64,000 nt of DNA from Nitrososphaerota archaeon (GTDB lineage: Archaea > Thermoproteota > Nitrososphaeria > Nitrososphaerales > Nitrososphaeraceae), in the NCBI GenBank assembly GCA_005877075.1, contig VBPX01000032.1, positions 22,480 through 86,479 of the forward strand. The letters are read 5' to 3'. The notes below the pieces were generated by a model that saw only the letters and a list, made by a program, of their open reading frames with translations, ran no database searches and was not told the DNA's origin. A program made the translations under genes and the position numbers. Positions 10,779 to 20,787 of this stretch are shown piece by piece. Positions within the stretch are counted from its first letter, which is position 1. Each line of letters opens with the position of its first letter.

Positions 10779-11363
10779 CTATTCCACATTGATCGAAACA
10801 CCGTAGTCTTTTGAGTTCTTTAACTTGAATATTACTTCTAAAATTCCATTCTTGTAAGTTGATTTACCTGAAGACGGATCAATCTGATCAGGTAGCTCTA
10901 TTTTCTTGCTGTATTTTCTCTCACCTGAAACCGATTCTATAGTCAAAGAATTTTCATTAGCAGTGATCCTTACATCCCCCTTACTAACACCGGGTAATTC
11001 TGCAATAACTTTCAATTTATCAACATCTTTTATTATATCCACTACCGGTTCTCTCTGTTCATTAACTGAAAACCTGCCACTCAAAGAACTCGGGAAAGTA
11101 TTCAGGTTTCCAAATTTGCGGACAACTGGCTTGCCATCCTCACCAATTTTAAAAGAATATCCATATACTATTGGACCCATTTCACGTACAATAGATCCAT
11201 CATCAAGTTTGCGTTCCCTTATGAGGTTCTTTGGAAGATTTTGATCCATGTTTTTGACAGCTTCTTGCATTAGTTTTTCCATTTCTTTCATCATGGAGTC
11301 TACATCGGGAAACCATGAATTTGTTCTTCTTCGTCCAAACCATTCATCAAATGGAGTCGACAT
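10779..11363 (-). CDS. Hsp20/alpha-crystallin small heat shock protein
   Basis: VIAELPGVSKGDVRITANENSLTIE ... YKNGILEVIFK. Confidence 0.9.
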   Translation of the reverse strand: MSTPFDEWFGRRRTNSWFPDVDSMMKEMEKLMQEAVKNMDQNLPKNLIRERKLDDGSIVREMGPIVYGYSFKIGEDGKPVVRKFGNLNTFPSSLSGRFSVNEQREPVVDIIKDVDKLKVIAELPGVSKGDVRITANENSLTIESVSGERKYSKKIELPDQIDPSSGKSTYKNGILEVIFKLKNSKDYGVSINVE

Positions 11364-11412
11364 ATGTATTATCCTACCTTATTAAAATATAAATATTACA
11401 GGCGAAAATTTA

Positions 11413-12515
11413 CTACATATTTTTTCTATCATCCAATTCTTTAATTAGCCATCTTTGTCGTTCCGTTAGTTTTGTCGGTATGTCGAGTTTTATCCTCACA
11501 ATTTGATCCCCTTTAGAACGCTGATTGTGCATTGGTATCCCTTTTCCTCTTAATTTGAAAATGGAATCTATTTGAGTTCCAGCAGGGATTTTGAACTTTT
11601 CACTCCCATACAGCGTGGGTATTACTACCTCTGTGCCCAATGCTAGCTCTGTGAATTTGAGTTTTAGAGAATAAAGTATATTGCCGTTTTCAAGCCTCTG
11701 AAATATTTGATGAGGTTTAATATGAATTCGGATAAACAAATCTCCTGGATACTCATTTTCATAAGAAATTCCTCTACCAGTTAACTGCAGTGTCATTCCA
11801 TCTTCGATCCCTGGCGGTATCTCGATTTGTATTTTTTTTTGCCTGATGCTTTACAATTTCGACATGGTCTTTCAATGATCTCTCCCACCCCTCTACACAT
11901 TCTGCACGTTTCGACAGTAACAAAAGTCGAAAATCTATTTTCATTAACTACTCTTTTGGTTTGTCCAAGACCATTACACGATGTACATTTCTTAGTTTTT
12001 GTCCCAGGGGAACAACCACTTCCATTGCATACTGAACATTTTTCTAAAGACGGAACTTCAATAGTCTCATTCTTTCCACTAATAACTTCCTCGAGAGAGA
12101 GTGACAAATCAACTACTGTGTCTTCACCCTTGTTTGTTCTTCCAAAATTAAATCCAAATCCAAAGGGATCACTTCTATTCCTAGCAGAAAAACCACCTCC
12201 AAAAAATTGTTCAAAAATATCTCTGATTCCACCAAACCCAATATCTTTGAAAATTTCGTCAAAATTTGATTCTGATCCTCTGAAGACTTCTTCAGACCCC
12301 ACATGGCCATATTTATCATATTTTTTTCTTTTTTCATCATCTGACAAAACAGCATAAGCTTCTGAAATTTCCTTGAATTTTTCCTCTGCTCCTAGACTCT
12401 TATTTCTGTCAGGATGATATTGAAGGGCTAATTTCCTATACTTATTTTTGATTTCTTCTTTCGTAGCATTCCTCTCCACATTAAGAACTTCGTAATAGTC
12501 ACGCTTTGCAGACAT
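11413..12515 (-). pseudogene. dnaJ: DnaJ (Hsp40), interrupted by a frameshift at an A9 homopolymer
   Basis: N-part 11793..12515 (J domain HPDR, G/F region, CxxCxGxG zinc repeats) and C-part 11413..11796 ([10 protein letters not shown]...). One extra A restores [20 protein letters not shown]. Confidence 0.9.
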
Positions 12516-12570
12516 TGTTAAAAACCATTAGTTGAAAATACGGGATTCAATTCAGGATTGCTCTTGTATA

Positions 12571-14463
12571 TCAATCAGGCCCTGGTGGAGCGTTAGGTGG
12601 ATTTGCACTGTCTGACGTTGGATTTGCACTGTCTGACGTTGGATTTGCACTGTCTGACGTTGGATTTGCACTGTCTGAATTCTGAGATGAAGTAGTTTGC
12701 TGGGATCCTGCAGCTCTATAGGCTTCTGTACTTATTTCACCGACGATATTTTTTAGACTCTCTATTTTCTTTTTAATTTCTTCGATATTATTTGATGAGA
12801 TAGATTCTCTTAATTCCTTTACTGCGCTATTCACTTTTTCTGTTTGTTCAGGCCTAATTTTATCTTTCAAGTCCTGTTGCGTTAATTTTTCTGCAGTGTA
12901 AATTAGATTATCTGCTTCATTTCTTATTTCTGCATCTTCCTTCTTCTTTTTATCCTGTTCGGCAAATTGCTCCGACTCTTTCTTCAGTCTTTCAATATCC
13001 TCTTTAGATAATTTGGTATTTGCAGAAATTGTTATTTTTGCTTCCTTGGAAGTAGCTAAATCTTTAGCAGTAACATTTAGAATGCCATTTGCATCGATGT
13101 CAAAAGTAACCTCTACCTGGGGTATTCCTCTAGGAGCTGGAGGAATTCCTGACAAATTAAACATGCCTAACGAAACACAATCAGATGCCATAGATCTTTC
13201 CCCCTGCACTACATGCACTGTTACTGCATTTTGATAATCTGCAGCAGTGGTAAAGATTTTGCTTTTCTTAGTTGGGATAGTAGTGTTTCTTTCGATAAGT
13301 GGTTCCTTTAAACCTCCAAGCACTTCAACTCCTAATGTGAGCGGAGTGACATCTACTAAGAGAATGTCTGTAGTTACATCTCCTGCGATGATAGCCCCTT
13401 GGATAGCTGCTCCCATAGCAACGGCTTCCATAGGATCTATACCCCTTTCAGGCTCCTTATTCAATAGACTAGTAATAAATTGTCTCACAATCGGCATACG
13501 TGTAGGTCCTCCTATCAAAATTATCTTGTCAATGTCAACAGGCTTTAGTTTTGAGTCTTCGATTGCTTGTAGCATAGGAGTTCTACATCTTTCAATTATA
13601 GGCCTTAGTAATTCTTCCAATTTTGATCTGGAAAGGGTCATAACTAAATTTTTGGGACCAGTTGATGCATCATAAGTCAAAAATGGTAAGTTTACTTCTG
13701 TGGTCATAACATTAGATAACTCAATTTTTGCCTTTTCAGCTGCTTCTTTTATTCTCATCATTGCCGCTTTGTCATTATGGATATCAATAGAACTTTGATT
13801 CTTAAATTCCTGGATAATATATTCTACAATCGAATTATCCATATCTGTACCACCTAACTGTGTATCTCCAGAAGTACTCTTTACCTGAAATACACCACCT
13901 CCCATTTCCATTATGGTAACATCTAAAGTTCCTCCACCTAAATCAAATACCATAATCTTCAAGTCCTTGTTTACTTTATCCAGTCCGTAAGCAAGGGATG
14001 CCGCAGTAGGCTCATTGATGATTCTTACAACTTCTAGACCTGCAATTTCACCAGCATCTTTTGTTGCTTGTCGCTGATTATCGTTAAAATAAGCTGGAAC
14101 GGTTATCACTGCTTTGTCTACAGTTTCGCCTATGTATGATTCTGAATCTCTTTTGATTTTCTGTAATATGAAAGAGGATATTTGCTGGGGTGTGTACTCT
14201 TTGTCATACACTTTAAATTTGAAATCGGTTCCCATTTTGCGTTTTGCTGCTATTACGGTACCCTCTGGATTGGTTACCATTTGCCTTCTTGCAGGTTCGC
14301 CAACCAGCAATTGGCCATCCTTTATAAATGCTACATATGATGGAAAAGCCTTTCCACCAATTGATGTACCTTCTGCAGCCTGTATTATTGTTGGTTTTCC
14401 TCCAATCATGACCGAAGCTGCGGAATTACTTGTTCCAAGATCTATTCCAATAATTTTACCCAT
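12571..14463 (-). CDS. dnaK: Hsp70 chaperone DnaK
   Basis: [42 protein letters not shown]. Confidence 0.98.
   Translation of the reverse strand: MGKIIGIDLGTSNSAASVMIGGKPTIIQAAEGTSIGGKAFPSYVAFIKDGQLLVGEPARRQMVTNPEGTVIAAKRKMGTDFKFKVYDKEYTPQQISSFILQKIKRDSESYIGETVDKAVITVPAYFNDNQRQATKDAGEIAGLEVVRIINEPTAASLAYGLDKVNKDLKIMVFDLGGGTLDVTIMEMGGGVFQVKSTSGDTQLGGTDMDNSIVEYIIQEFKNQSSIDIHNDKAAMMRIKEAAEKAKIELSNVMTTEVNLPFLTYDASTGPKNLVMTLSRSKLEELLRPIIERCRTPMLQAIEDSKLKPVDIDKIILIGGPTRMPIVRQFITSLLNKEPERGIDPMEAVAMGAAIQGAIIAGDVTTDILLVDVTPLTLGVEVLGGLKEPLIERNTTIPTKKSKIFTTAADYQNAVTVHVVQGERSMASDCVSLGMFNLSGIPPAPRGIPQVEVTFDIDANGILNVTAKDLATSKEAKITISANTKLSKEDIERLKKESEQFAEQDKKKKEDAEIRNEADNLIYTAEKLTQQDLKDKIRPEQTEKVNSAVKELRESISSNNIEEIKKKIESLKNIVGEISTEAYRAAGSQQTTSSQNSDSANPTSDSANPTSDSANPTSDSANPPNAPPGPD
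12599..12678. repeat. 21-bp in-frame tandem repeat in dnaK C-terminal tail (3 full units plus partial)
   Basis: Unit GGATTTGCACTGTCTGACGTT; encodes (SDSANPT)n. Confidence 0.95.
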
Positions 14464-14475
14464 AATCTATTTTCC

Positions 14476-15192
14476 CTACTCCTTATCTTTTACATTGATA
14501 TCTTTATTTGTAACTGTTCTTTTAGATAAAATGATGGAAGATGGTCTTAAAACTTTATTGTTTAGTAAGTATCCCTTCCTTATCACTTCCATTATTGTGT
14601 TATCGGGAACCAATTCATTAAATACAAAACCAATTGCATCGTGAATGTTTGGATCAAAGGGGGTACCCATAGTTTCAATTTCCACCAAACCCTCATCCTT
14701 CATAAATCTTTCAAAGTTTGTGATAATCCCCTTTATACCTCCTATAACCGTAGAATCATATTTACCATTTTTTAGAGTTTCAAGAGCTAATATACAATCA
14801 TCATAAATGTTGAGTATCTTTATGAAAAGTTGACCCCTTTTTTCTTCAATTTTTGCTTCCATCTGTTTTTCAATTTGTTTCCGATAATTGTCAAAATCTG
14901 CCATGAGATATCGAAGTTTTGATAAATTCCTTTCAGAGAATTCCTTTTCCTTTGCAAGTTCCTCCTTCAAAAATTCAACTTCTCTACTCATTACCTCATT
15001 ATCCGTAATTTCGGAATTGGTTCTTACATCATCACCATCATCATTGCTGTCCTTATTTAATACCTCATTATCCGTAATTTCGGAATTGGTTCTTACATCA
15101 TCACCATCATCATTGCTGTCCTTATTTAATACCTCATTATCCGTAATTTCGGAATTGGTTCTATCATCATGATTATTCGTTTTTCCACACAA
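14476..15192 (-). CDS. grpE: GrpE nucleotide exchange factor
   Basis: Coiled-coil followed by GLVEIETMGTPFDPNIHDAIGF and NTIMEVIRKGYLLNNKVLRPSSIIL; upstream of dnaK. Confidence 0.93.
   Translation of the reverse strand: MCGKTNNHDDRTNSEITDNEVLNKDSNDDGDDVRTNSEITDNEVLNKDSNDDGDDVRTNSEITDNEVMSREVEFLKEELAKEKEFSERNLSKLRYLMADFDNYRKQIEKQMEAKIEEKRGQLFIKILNIYDDCILALETLKNGKYDSTVIGGIKGIITNFERFMKDEGLVEIETMGTPFDPNIHDAIGFVFNELVPDNTIMEVIRKGYLLNNKVLRPSSIILSKRTVTNKDINVKDKE
14992..15164. repeat. 69-bp in-frame tandem repeat in grpE N-terminus (2 full units plus partial)
   Basis: Unit begins tacctcattatccgtaatttcggaattgg...; encodes RTNSEITDNEVLNKDSNDDGDDV. Confidence 0.95.
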
Positions 15193-15305
15193 GATTGAAA
15201 ATGTTTTGAATCATCTCGGATAATTAGATATCGTTAGTTTCTTTGAATTAACAAATCAAAAAATATAATAAACGAAGTCAAGGCTCATTGTAAATATATC
15301 ATAAA

Positions 15306-15716
15306 TTGGAAGATGAAGAACTTAAGCTAATTAACGAAAAGAAGATGAAAGAGCTACAACAATTAGTAAACGAAAAGGAACTTTTGAAAACTATTAAAGA
15401 ACCAATAACTCTATCCGACAGCACATTCTTTGAAACAATCAATAAATTTCCACTAATGTTGGTTGATTTCTGGGCTCCATGGTGTGGCCCCTGCAGAATG
15501 ATGTCTCCAATTGTCGATCAGATTGGTAGAGATTATCCAGGTAAATTAGCTTTAGGGAAAATAAATGTTGATAAAAATCAATTAATTGCTAGACAATTTA
15601 GTGTATCTAGTATCCCAACATTAATCTTGTTTAAGAGAGGTAAATTATTAAACAAGATTATAGGGGCCGTATCCAAGAATAGAATTAATGAAATGGTAAA
15701 AATGCATCTAGATTAG
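15306..15716 (+). CDS. trxA: thioredoxin
   Basis: VDFWAPWCGPCRMMSPI; TTG start. Confidence 0.93.
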   Translation: MEDEELKLINEKKMKELQQLVNEKELLKTIKEPITLSDSTFFETINKFPLMLVDFWAPWCGPCRMMSPIVDQIGRDYPGKLALGKINVDKNQLIARQFSVSSIPTLILFKRGKLLNKIIGAVSKNRINEMVKMHLD

Positions 15717-15875
15717 TTTTGCAATTTTAGGATTTCAAGATATCCTTGTTTCGCTTATTAGTAAATCTAAAACAATTGACATAGGACGACATTAATTAAA
15801 ATTTAAGACTTAATTTTACTCAAATAGTAACGGTGTTGAATGGGAGCTAATTGTCAATTGTACGTCTGTTAGATA

Positions 15876-16136
15876 TTATATATCGATATTGAATAATTGC
15901 GGGGCATATATCGAGCCTTCTCTCACTTTCTTTACTTTTGCCACCGATAGGTAATGCGGCCATATTGTAATAATAATTGAGCCTTCTGGAACTCCTTCCG
16001 GAGACTCAATAATTATTATATCATCAGGATTTACGCCATGTTCATTCAAAACAGTTATACTTTTTTCTACCAGCTCTGAAGACATTCCACTACTATAGAG
16101 ATAAACTTTGTCAACGTAATCTATCTTAGGGTCCAT
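15876..16136 (-). CDS. hypothetical protein (86 aa)
   Basis: Intact ORF; no family recognised. Confidence 0.55.
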   Translation of the reverse strand: MDPKIDYVDKVYLYSSGMSSELVEKSITVLNEHGVNPDDIIIIESPEGVPEGSIIITIWPHYLSVAKVKKVREGSIYAPQLFNIDI

Positions 16137-16191
16137 TTCTATTTATCGAGGGATTTATATGTGCTAAATCCTTATCTAAATACGACTTGCT

Positions 16192-16359
16192 CTATAATTC
16201 ATCAATAGGGAATTTGGACCTACATCCTATGCATTCATAAATCTCATTTCCGACGGATCCACTTACATTAAACCTCACAATTGTGGTACACTTGGGACAT
16301 CTCCCTTCTACTGTTCTTCTCGTCTTATGCGGTCTTGATGTACTTTTTCTTCTTCCCAT
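16192..16359 (-). CDS. small zinc-ribbon protein (55 aa)
   Basis: MGRRKSTSRPHKTRRTVEGRCPKCTTIVRFNVSGSVGNEIYECIGCRSKFPIDEL*; two CxxC pairs; missing from the ORF track by length. Confidence 0.7.
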   Translation of the reverse strand: MGRRKSTSRPHKTRRTVEGRCPKCTTIVRFNVSGSVGNEIYECIGCRSKFPIDEL

Positions 16360-16961
16360 TATCCGCATTGATTAATAACTAACTGATTTATAAATCACAT
16401 CGAATATTGTAAGTTATAGGCCGGCATTTATTCTAGCCATCTTAAGTCTTAAGGCTTTCATTGACACAAGGTCTTTTGATTTTCAAATCTTTAGGAATTC
16501 TGTGTTCTGGCATAGGAAATTAGTAAGCTTGATAACTTGTATTCTAATACGAATATCATCCGCTAAAATGCTAAAATCAAGTTATATTTTCAGTACTTCA
16601 ATTTTGTTCATAGTAAATAGATTCTGAAGACTGTGATCCAATGCCATAGTTGTTTATTGGAATAAATTTAGTATTGATTGAACCAATTACTTTGCTTATA
16701 TTACTATGCGACAATAGTTTTACATTTCAATATTGGCAAATTTTCTTTTCTATTATTCCCAATTCTGTTAAAATTTCCATATAATCGGACCCAGAAATTA
16801 GGGTCATGAATAATAGATTATGAACCATTTATTTCATTTCCGACACACAATACACCAATACTGGTACCAAATTCAACTTGTGGAGTCGAACTGATTTAGC
16901 TGACGTGAATCGAATAGCGAATAAGTTAAATGCTACAAATAAGACATTACACTAGCTGTGA

Positions 16962-17846
16962 ATGTTATCTGACTACATAGAAGTATCAAAACCAAGAATC
17001 GTAGTTGTACTGGTTGTTACAGCAATAACAAGCTCCCTAGCTGCAACCAGATTTGATTCAACCCCATTAACTTCATGGGATATTTCGCTCTATCACCTTC
17101 TATTTCTGGGAATATGTGGATCGTTAGCTTCAATGGGTTCTAGCGCTCTAAATCATTATCTGGATCGCGATATTGATAAAATCATGTCTAGAACAATTAA
17201 GAGACCAATACCGTCCGGAAGATTAAATCCTAGAAATGTGTTTATTTATGGTAACATATTATGCGCAAGCTCGATAATAATCTCCTTTTTGACTTTAAAT
17301 CTAATAGCTACAGGAATGATTGCCCTTGGGATATTTTTTTACATAATTGTATACACTTTATGGCTTAAACGCTCAAATGTTTCAAATATTGTTGTAGGAG
17401 GCTTTGCAGGGAGCGCTGCTTCAATGGCCGGATGGGCAACAACAACTGGATCTATAGATGTCTTGGGCTTCCTGATAGGATGGTTGGTATTTTTATGGAC
17501 ACCTCCACACTTTTGGTCATTTGCAATTAAGACAAGAGAGGAATACGAAAGTGTAAAAGTACCCATGCTACCCGTACTCATAGGTAACGAAAAGACAGCA
17601 GGATATATCTTTGCAAACACCGCAATTCTGTTACCATATTCATTATCACTATATTTTCTTGGTTTAGGTGCACTATATTTTATTACTGCGGCAATTTCAG
17701 GATCATTAATGCTGGTGTATCATTATAGATTAACAAAATTCCCAAACCCGAACTTTGCATGGAAAGCGTATAAAATTACAGCGCCATATCTTGTCATTAT
17801 TTTTATTTCGCTTGCATTTGATTCATTATTTTATTATAGGTTTTAG
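16962..17846 (+). CDS. ctaB: protoheme IX farnesyltransferase (heme O synthase)
   Basis: NHYLDRDIDKIMSRTIKRPIPSGRL, UbiA-type TM protein. Confidence 0.93.
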   Translation: MLSDYIEVSKPRIVVVLVVTAITSSLAATRFDSTPLTSWDISLYHLLFLGICGSLASMGSSALNHYLDRDIDKIMSRTIKRPIPSGRLNPRNVFIYGNILCASSIIISFLTLNLIATGMIALGIFFYIIVYTLWLKRSNVSNIVVGGFAGSAASMAGWATTTGSIDVLGFLIGWLVFLWTPPHFWSFAIKTREEYESVKVPMLPVLIGNEKTAGYIFANTAILLPYSLSLYFLGLGALYFITAAISGSLMLVYHYRLTKFPNPNFAWKAYKITAPYLVIIFISLAFDSLFYYRF

Positions 17847-17908
17847 ATCAACATATCAAATAATAAGTTTAAAAATTAAAATTTCTACGCTAAAAAGGGC
17901 TACTTTGG

Positions 17909-18190
17909 TTATTTTATATTAACCGATTGTCTGCTGACATTAACCACTTCAATTTGACCAACGCCTTTTATTTTTTTTATTGATTCTTCTAACAATTCCA
18001 TCTGGCCCTCTGAATCATTTAATGTAAAATCTGCTAAAATGGAGTACAGTCCAAAAGCAATTGGTTCTTTTGTATGGGCTATCATTTTTAATTCCTCTGG
18101 AAGTGATTCACCTAGAGATTTGGGAATTGACATTATATCTGTGTCGGATTCAGAAGGTAGAATGTTAATCCTGGCAACTAACTTAGTCAT
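17909..18190 (-). CDS. archaeal elongation factor 1-beta
   Basis: 93 aa; VARINILPSESDTD...EPIAFGLYSILADFTLNDSEG aEF1B fold sequence. Confidence 0.9.
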   Translation of the reverse strand: MTKLVARINILPSESDTDIMSIPKSLGESLPEELKMIAHTKEPIAFGLYSILADFTLNDSEGQMELLEESIKKIKGVGQIEVVNVSRQSVNIK

Positions 18191-18192
18191 GA

Positions 18193-18387
18193 TTATGGAC
18201 CTTCAAACCCACAGCCGATACACTTGTACGTCCTGGCAAATTGTCTACAACTTTGACATCTCCAAATCAAAACGTAACCGCAATTAGGACAATAATATTT
18301 CACACATTCATCATTTGCTATAATTGGTCGATTGCAAGATGTACAAACTGGCAATTGTAATGATTTTGACATAAAAACCACATTCAA
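18193..18387 (-). CDS. HVO_2753-like zinc finger protein
   Basis: Four CxxC/CxxCG motifs, CTSCNRPI...YYCPNCGYVLIWRCQSCRQFARTYKCIGCGFEGP; adjacent to aEF1B. Confidence 0.85.
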   Translation of the reverse strand: MNVVFMSKSLQLPVCTSCNRPIIANDECVKYYCPNCGYVLIWRCQSCRQFARTYKCIGCGFEGP

Positions 18388-18500
18388 TTAATCCGAATTT
18401 ATATTTTGCTTGAATGTTCTCATAACTTTGATAAATCATCTTTGCATGTAAATAGCTCTATAGTAAATTCAAGCATTTTTTTACTACTCAAATTTGATCT

Positions 18501-19718
18501 TTAACTACTGAAAATCCTACGCAATTCGTTTCCAATCAGTATTTTTGTCAAATTCGTAGCTATTTTTGTTTTAAGAAAAAGATCCAGTGCACTTGAATGA
18601 AAGTCAAAATCAGAAAAATTAGATACATCTTTGATGGTCTTTCTTGATAACGAAGAGAAAATTTCATCAATAGATTTATTGTCCAATCTCTCTAATACTT
18701 TCCTTGCAAATAGCATAGAGTTGAATTCTTTTTGAAACATTGATTTCCAATTTTTTTCGTATTCGTGTAATAATTGGTCATCATTTTTTTCGATTGCCTT
18801 AGAAATTGCTTTACCCGCCAGAATGCCTGCCATTCCACAACTAAAAATACCTCCTGCAGTTGTTGGCTTTGTCTGCCCTGCAGCGTCACCTACCACCAAT
18901 GTTCTGTCAGCTATGAAAGATGGCCTTGGTCCACCAATCCATATCGGAGCAAAAATTTTCCTTATTATTGAATATTTTTTGCCCCTAGATTTTATGAATT
19001 CATTTAATGCCAGTGATGTGTTTATACCCTTTCCTGCAACACCAATCTTGCCTTTTCCCTCCCCAGATGGGATTATCCAAACAAAAAAACCAGGATATTT
19101 TTCAGAGTCAAAAAATATCTCTACGGTTTGGCCTTCAATCCATGTTGCATATATTTCAAATTGAGCAGATGCCAATATCCCATCTTTGGTCGCATCTCTC
19201 AAAGAACTTAACCCTTTTGCGTCAACAAAGTATTTGCATTCAATTTCTCCTTCTGAGGTTTTTACGATATATCTATCTTGATTCTTAGAAAAGGATTTGA
19301 ATGAACATTTTGCACGAATTTCGGCACCTGCTTTTTCTGCTTGATTGGCAATTTGTTTGTCCAGCCCTCTACGATCCACAACTATGACATTTTGTTTTTC
19401 TGCATTTAATTCAAAACTAGTAGATTTGGAAAAAATTCTTGCATAGGAAATCGCATTTTGAAAATTGTTTGAATCAGGCAAGACGCCTAGCTTTTGTAGT
19501 CCACCTAGACTAACCATCCCTCCACAATGTTCAGGAGTACCAATTTCATGATCTTCTTCTATTACAATTGTAGACGTTCCATTAGAGGAACATTCCCTAG
19601 CAGTTGCGAGTCCCGCGATGCTTCCTCCCGCTATCAAGACATCATAATATTCAGTAGGCAACAAGGAAACAGTTAATTCATCATTTTTATTAACTAAACT
19701 ATAGTGGAATTTAAACAA
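18501..19718 (-). CDS. geranylgeranyl reductase family FAD-dependent oxidoreductase
   Basis: YDVLIAGGSIAGLATAREC Rossmann motif; VVGDAAGQTKPTTAGGIF. Annotated start overlaps pth2; true start may lie downstream. Confidence 0.88.
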   Translation of the reverse strand: MFKFHYSLVNKNDELTVSLLPTEYYDVLIAGGSIAGLATARECSSNGTSTIVIEEDHEIGTPEHCGGMVSLGGLQKLGVLPDSNNFQNAISYARIFSKSTSFELNAEKQNVIVVDRRGLDKQIANQAEKAGAEIRAKCSFKSFSKNQDRYIVKTSEGEIECKYFVDAKGLSSLRDATKDGILASAQFEIYATWIEGQTVEIFFDSEKYPGFFVWIIPSGEGKGKIGVAGKGINTSLALNEFIKSRGKKYSIIRKIFAPIWIGGPRPSFIADRTLVVGDAAGQTKPTTAGGIFSCGMAGILAGKAISKAIEKNDDQLLHEYEKNWKSMFQKEFNSMLFARKVLERLDNKSIDEIFSSLSRKTIKDVSNFSDFDFHSSALDLFLKTKIATNLTKILIGNELRRIFSS

Positions 19719-20057
19719 GTCATTGTTGTAAGAAAAGATCTACGTATGGGAGTAGGCAAAATAGCAGCTCAGGTTGGTCACGCCGCAGTACTTGGAGTTG
19801 AGCAGTCTAGAAAATCAAATAAATTCTGGTTAAATAATTGGTTCAATGAAGGGCAACCCAAGATAGTTGTAAAAGTAAACAGTTTAGAAGAACTGCTTAA
19901 ACTACAATTTGACGCCGAAAAACTCTTGATTCCTCTTGTTATAGTGCAGGATAGGGGGCTAACACAGATTCCAACAGGGACTGTAACATGTATTGGGATT
20001 GGTCCTGCCCCATCAGTAATAATAGATAAGATAACTTCAGAACTTAAATTGCTATAG
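19704..20057 (+). CDS. pth2: peptidyl-tRNA hydrolase (Pth2)
   Basis: KQVIVVRKDLRMGVGKIAAQVGHAAV ... TVTCIGIGPAP; GTG start. Confidence 0.95.
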   Translation: MEFKQVIVVRKDLRMGVGKIAAQVGHAAVLGVEQSRKSNKFWLNNWFNEGQPKIVVKVNSLEELLKLQFDAEKLLIPLVIVQDRGLTQIPTGTVTCIGIGPAPSVIIDKITSELKLL

Positions 20058-20146
20058 TATTCTGTACGAGGGATTCACAATTCATTGGACTCTCCTTGTT
20101 ATCAAATTATGGCAATAAAACAGCAATTTGTGATGGTTCCAAACAT

Positions 20147-20156
20147 GTATATATAC
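20147..20156 (+). promoter_or_regulatory. candidate TATA box for tbp
   Basis: GTATATATAC centred about 29 nt before the ATG at 20181, spacing expected for a leaderless archaeal transcript. Confidence 0.4.
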
Positions 20157-20180
20157 TGCCATTTATAAAGCCAAGCTAGT

Positions 20181-20744
20181 ATGCCTGAGACCAAGCCCAT
20201 TGTTAGCATTGAGAATGTTGTTGCTTCTGCGACTGTCAATCAAACTGTAAATCTTAATCTAATAACTCAAATATTTCCAGATGTGGAATACCACCCAGAT
20301 CAATTTCCAGGACTTGTGTTTAGACTAAAATCACCAAAAACTGCAACTTTGATTTTCAGTTCTGGAAAAATGGTATGTACTGGAGCAAAATCTGAAGAAC
20401 AGGCAATTAAGGCAGTAAAAAATGTAGTCCAAAAACTAAGGAAGGGCAGTATCCCTATCGAAAATGAACCACAAATAGAAATTCAAAATATCGTAGCTTC
20501 AGCAAGTTTGGGTGGCAAAATTCATTTAGAATTGGCTGCAAGAGTCTTACCTCGCAGTATGTATGAACCAGAACAATTTCCAGGTTTAATTCACAGAATG
20601 CTCGATCCAAAGACCGTTATTCTCCTTTTTGCGAGTGGAAAATTGGTTTGTACAGGTGCCAAGAAAGAATCAGAAGTATACAGAGCAGTGCACAATCTGC
20701 ATGATTTGCTTGAAGAAAAGAATTTAATGATTTATGAAGGCTAG
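20181..20744 (+). CDS. tbp: TATA-box binding protein
   Basis: Two direct repeats: FPGLVFRLKSPKTATLIFSSGKMVCTGAKS and FPGLIHRMLDPKTVILLFASGKLVCTGAKK. Confidence 0.98.
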   Translation: MPETKPIVSIENVVASATVNQTVNLNLITQIFPDVEYHPDQFPGLVFRLKSPKTATLIFSSGKMVCTGAKSEEQAIKAVKNVVQKLRKGSIPIENEPQIEIQNIVASASLGGKIHLELAARVLPRSMYEPEQFPGLIHRMLDPKTVILLFASGKLVCTGAKKESEVYRAVHNLHDLLEEKNLMIYEG

Positions 20745-20787
20745 TTTGTTTTTCTGTATTTTTATGTCTCGATAATCTGATTCGAAC

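Noticed and set aside
11827-12357. 176-aa plus-strand ORF
   Set aside because: Antisense to dnaJ; low-complexity mirror of the Gly/Cys-rich domain.
13247-13675. 142-aa plus-strand ORF
   Set aside because: Antisense to conserved dnaK.
14114-14644. 176-aa plus-strand ORF
   Set aside because: Antisense to dnaK and grpE; no domain.
14992-15164. possible CRISPR-like repeat array
   Set aside because: Units are contiguous without spacers and in frame with grpE; a coding tandem repeat.
16400-16961. possible ncRNA in ~560-bp gap, including short GACCC...GGGTC hairpin
   Set aside because: Only a 5-bp stem with no flanking structure or known RNA motif.
19007-19288. plus-strand ORFs within the geranylgeranyl reductase gene
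   Set aside because: Antisense to a clear FAD-dependent oxidoreductase.
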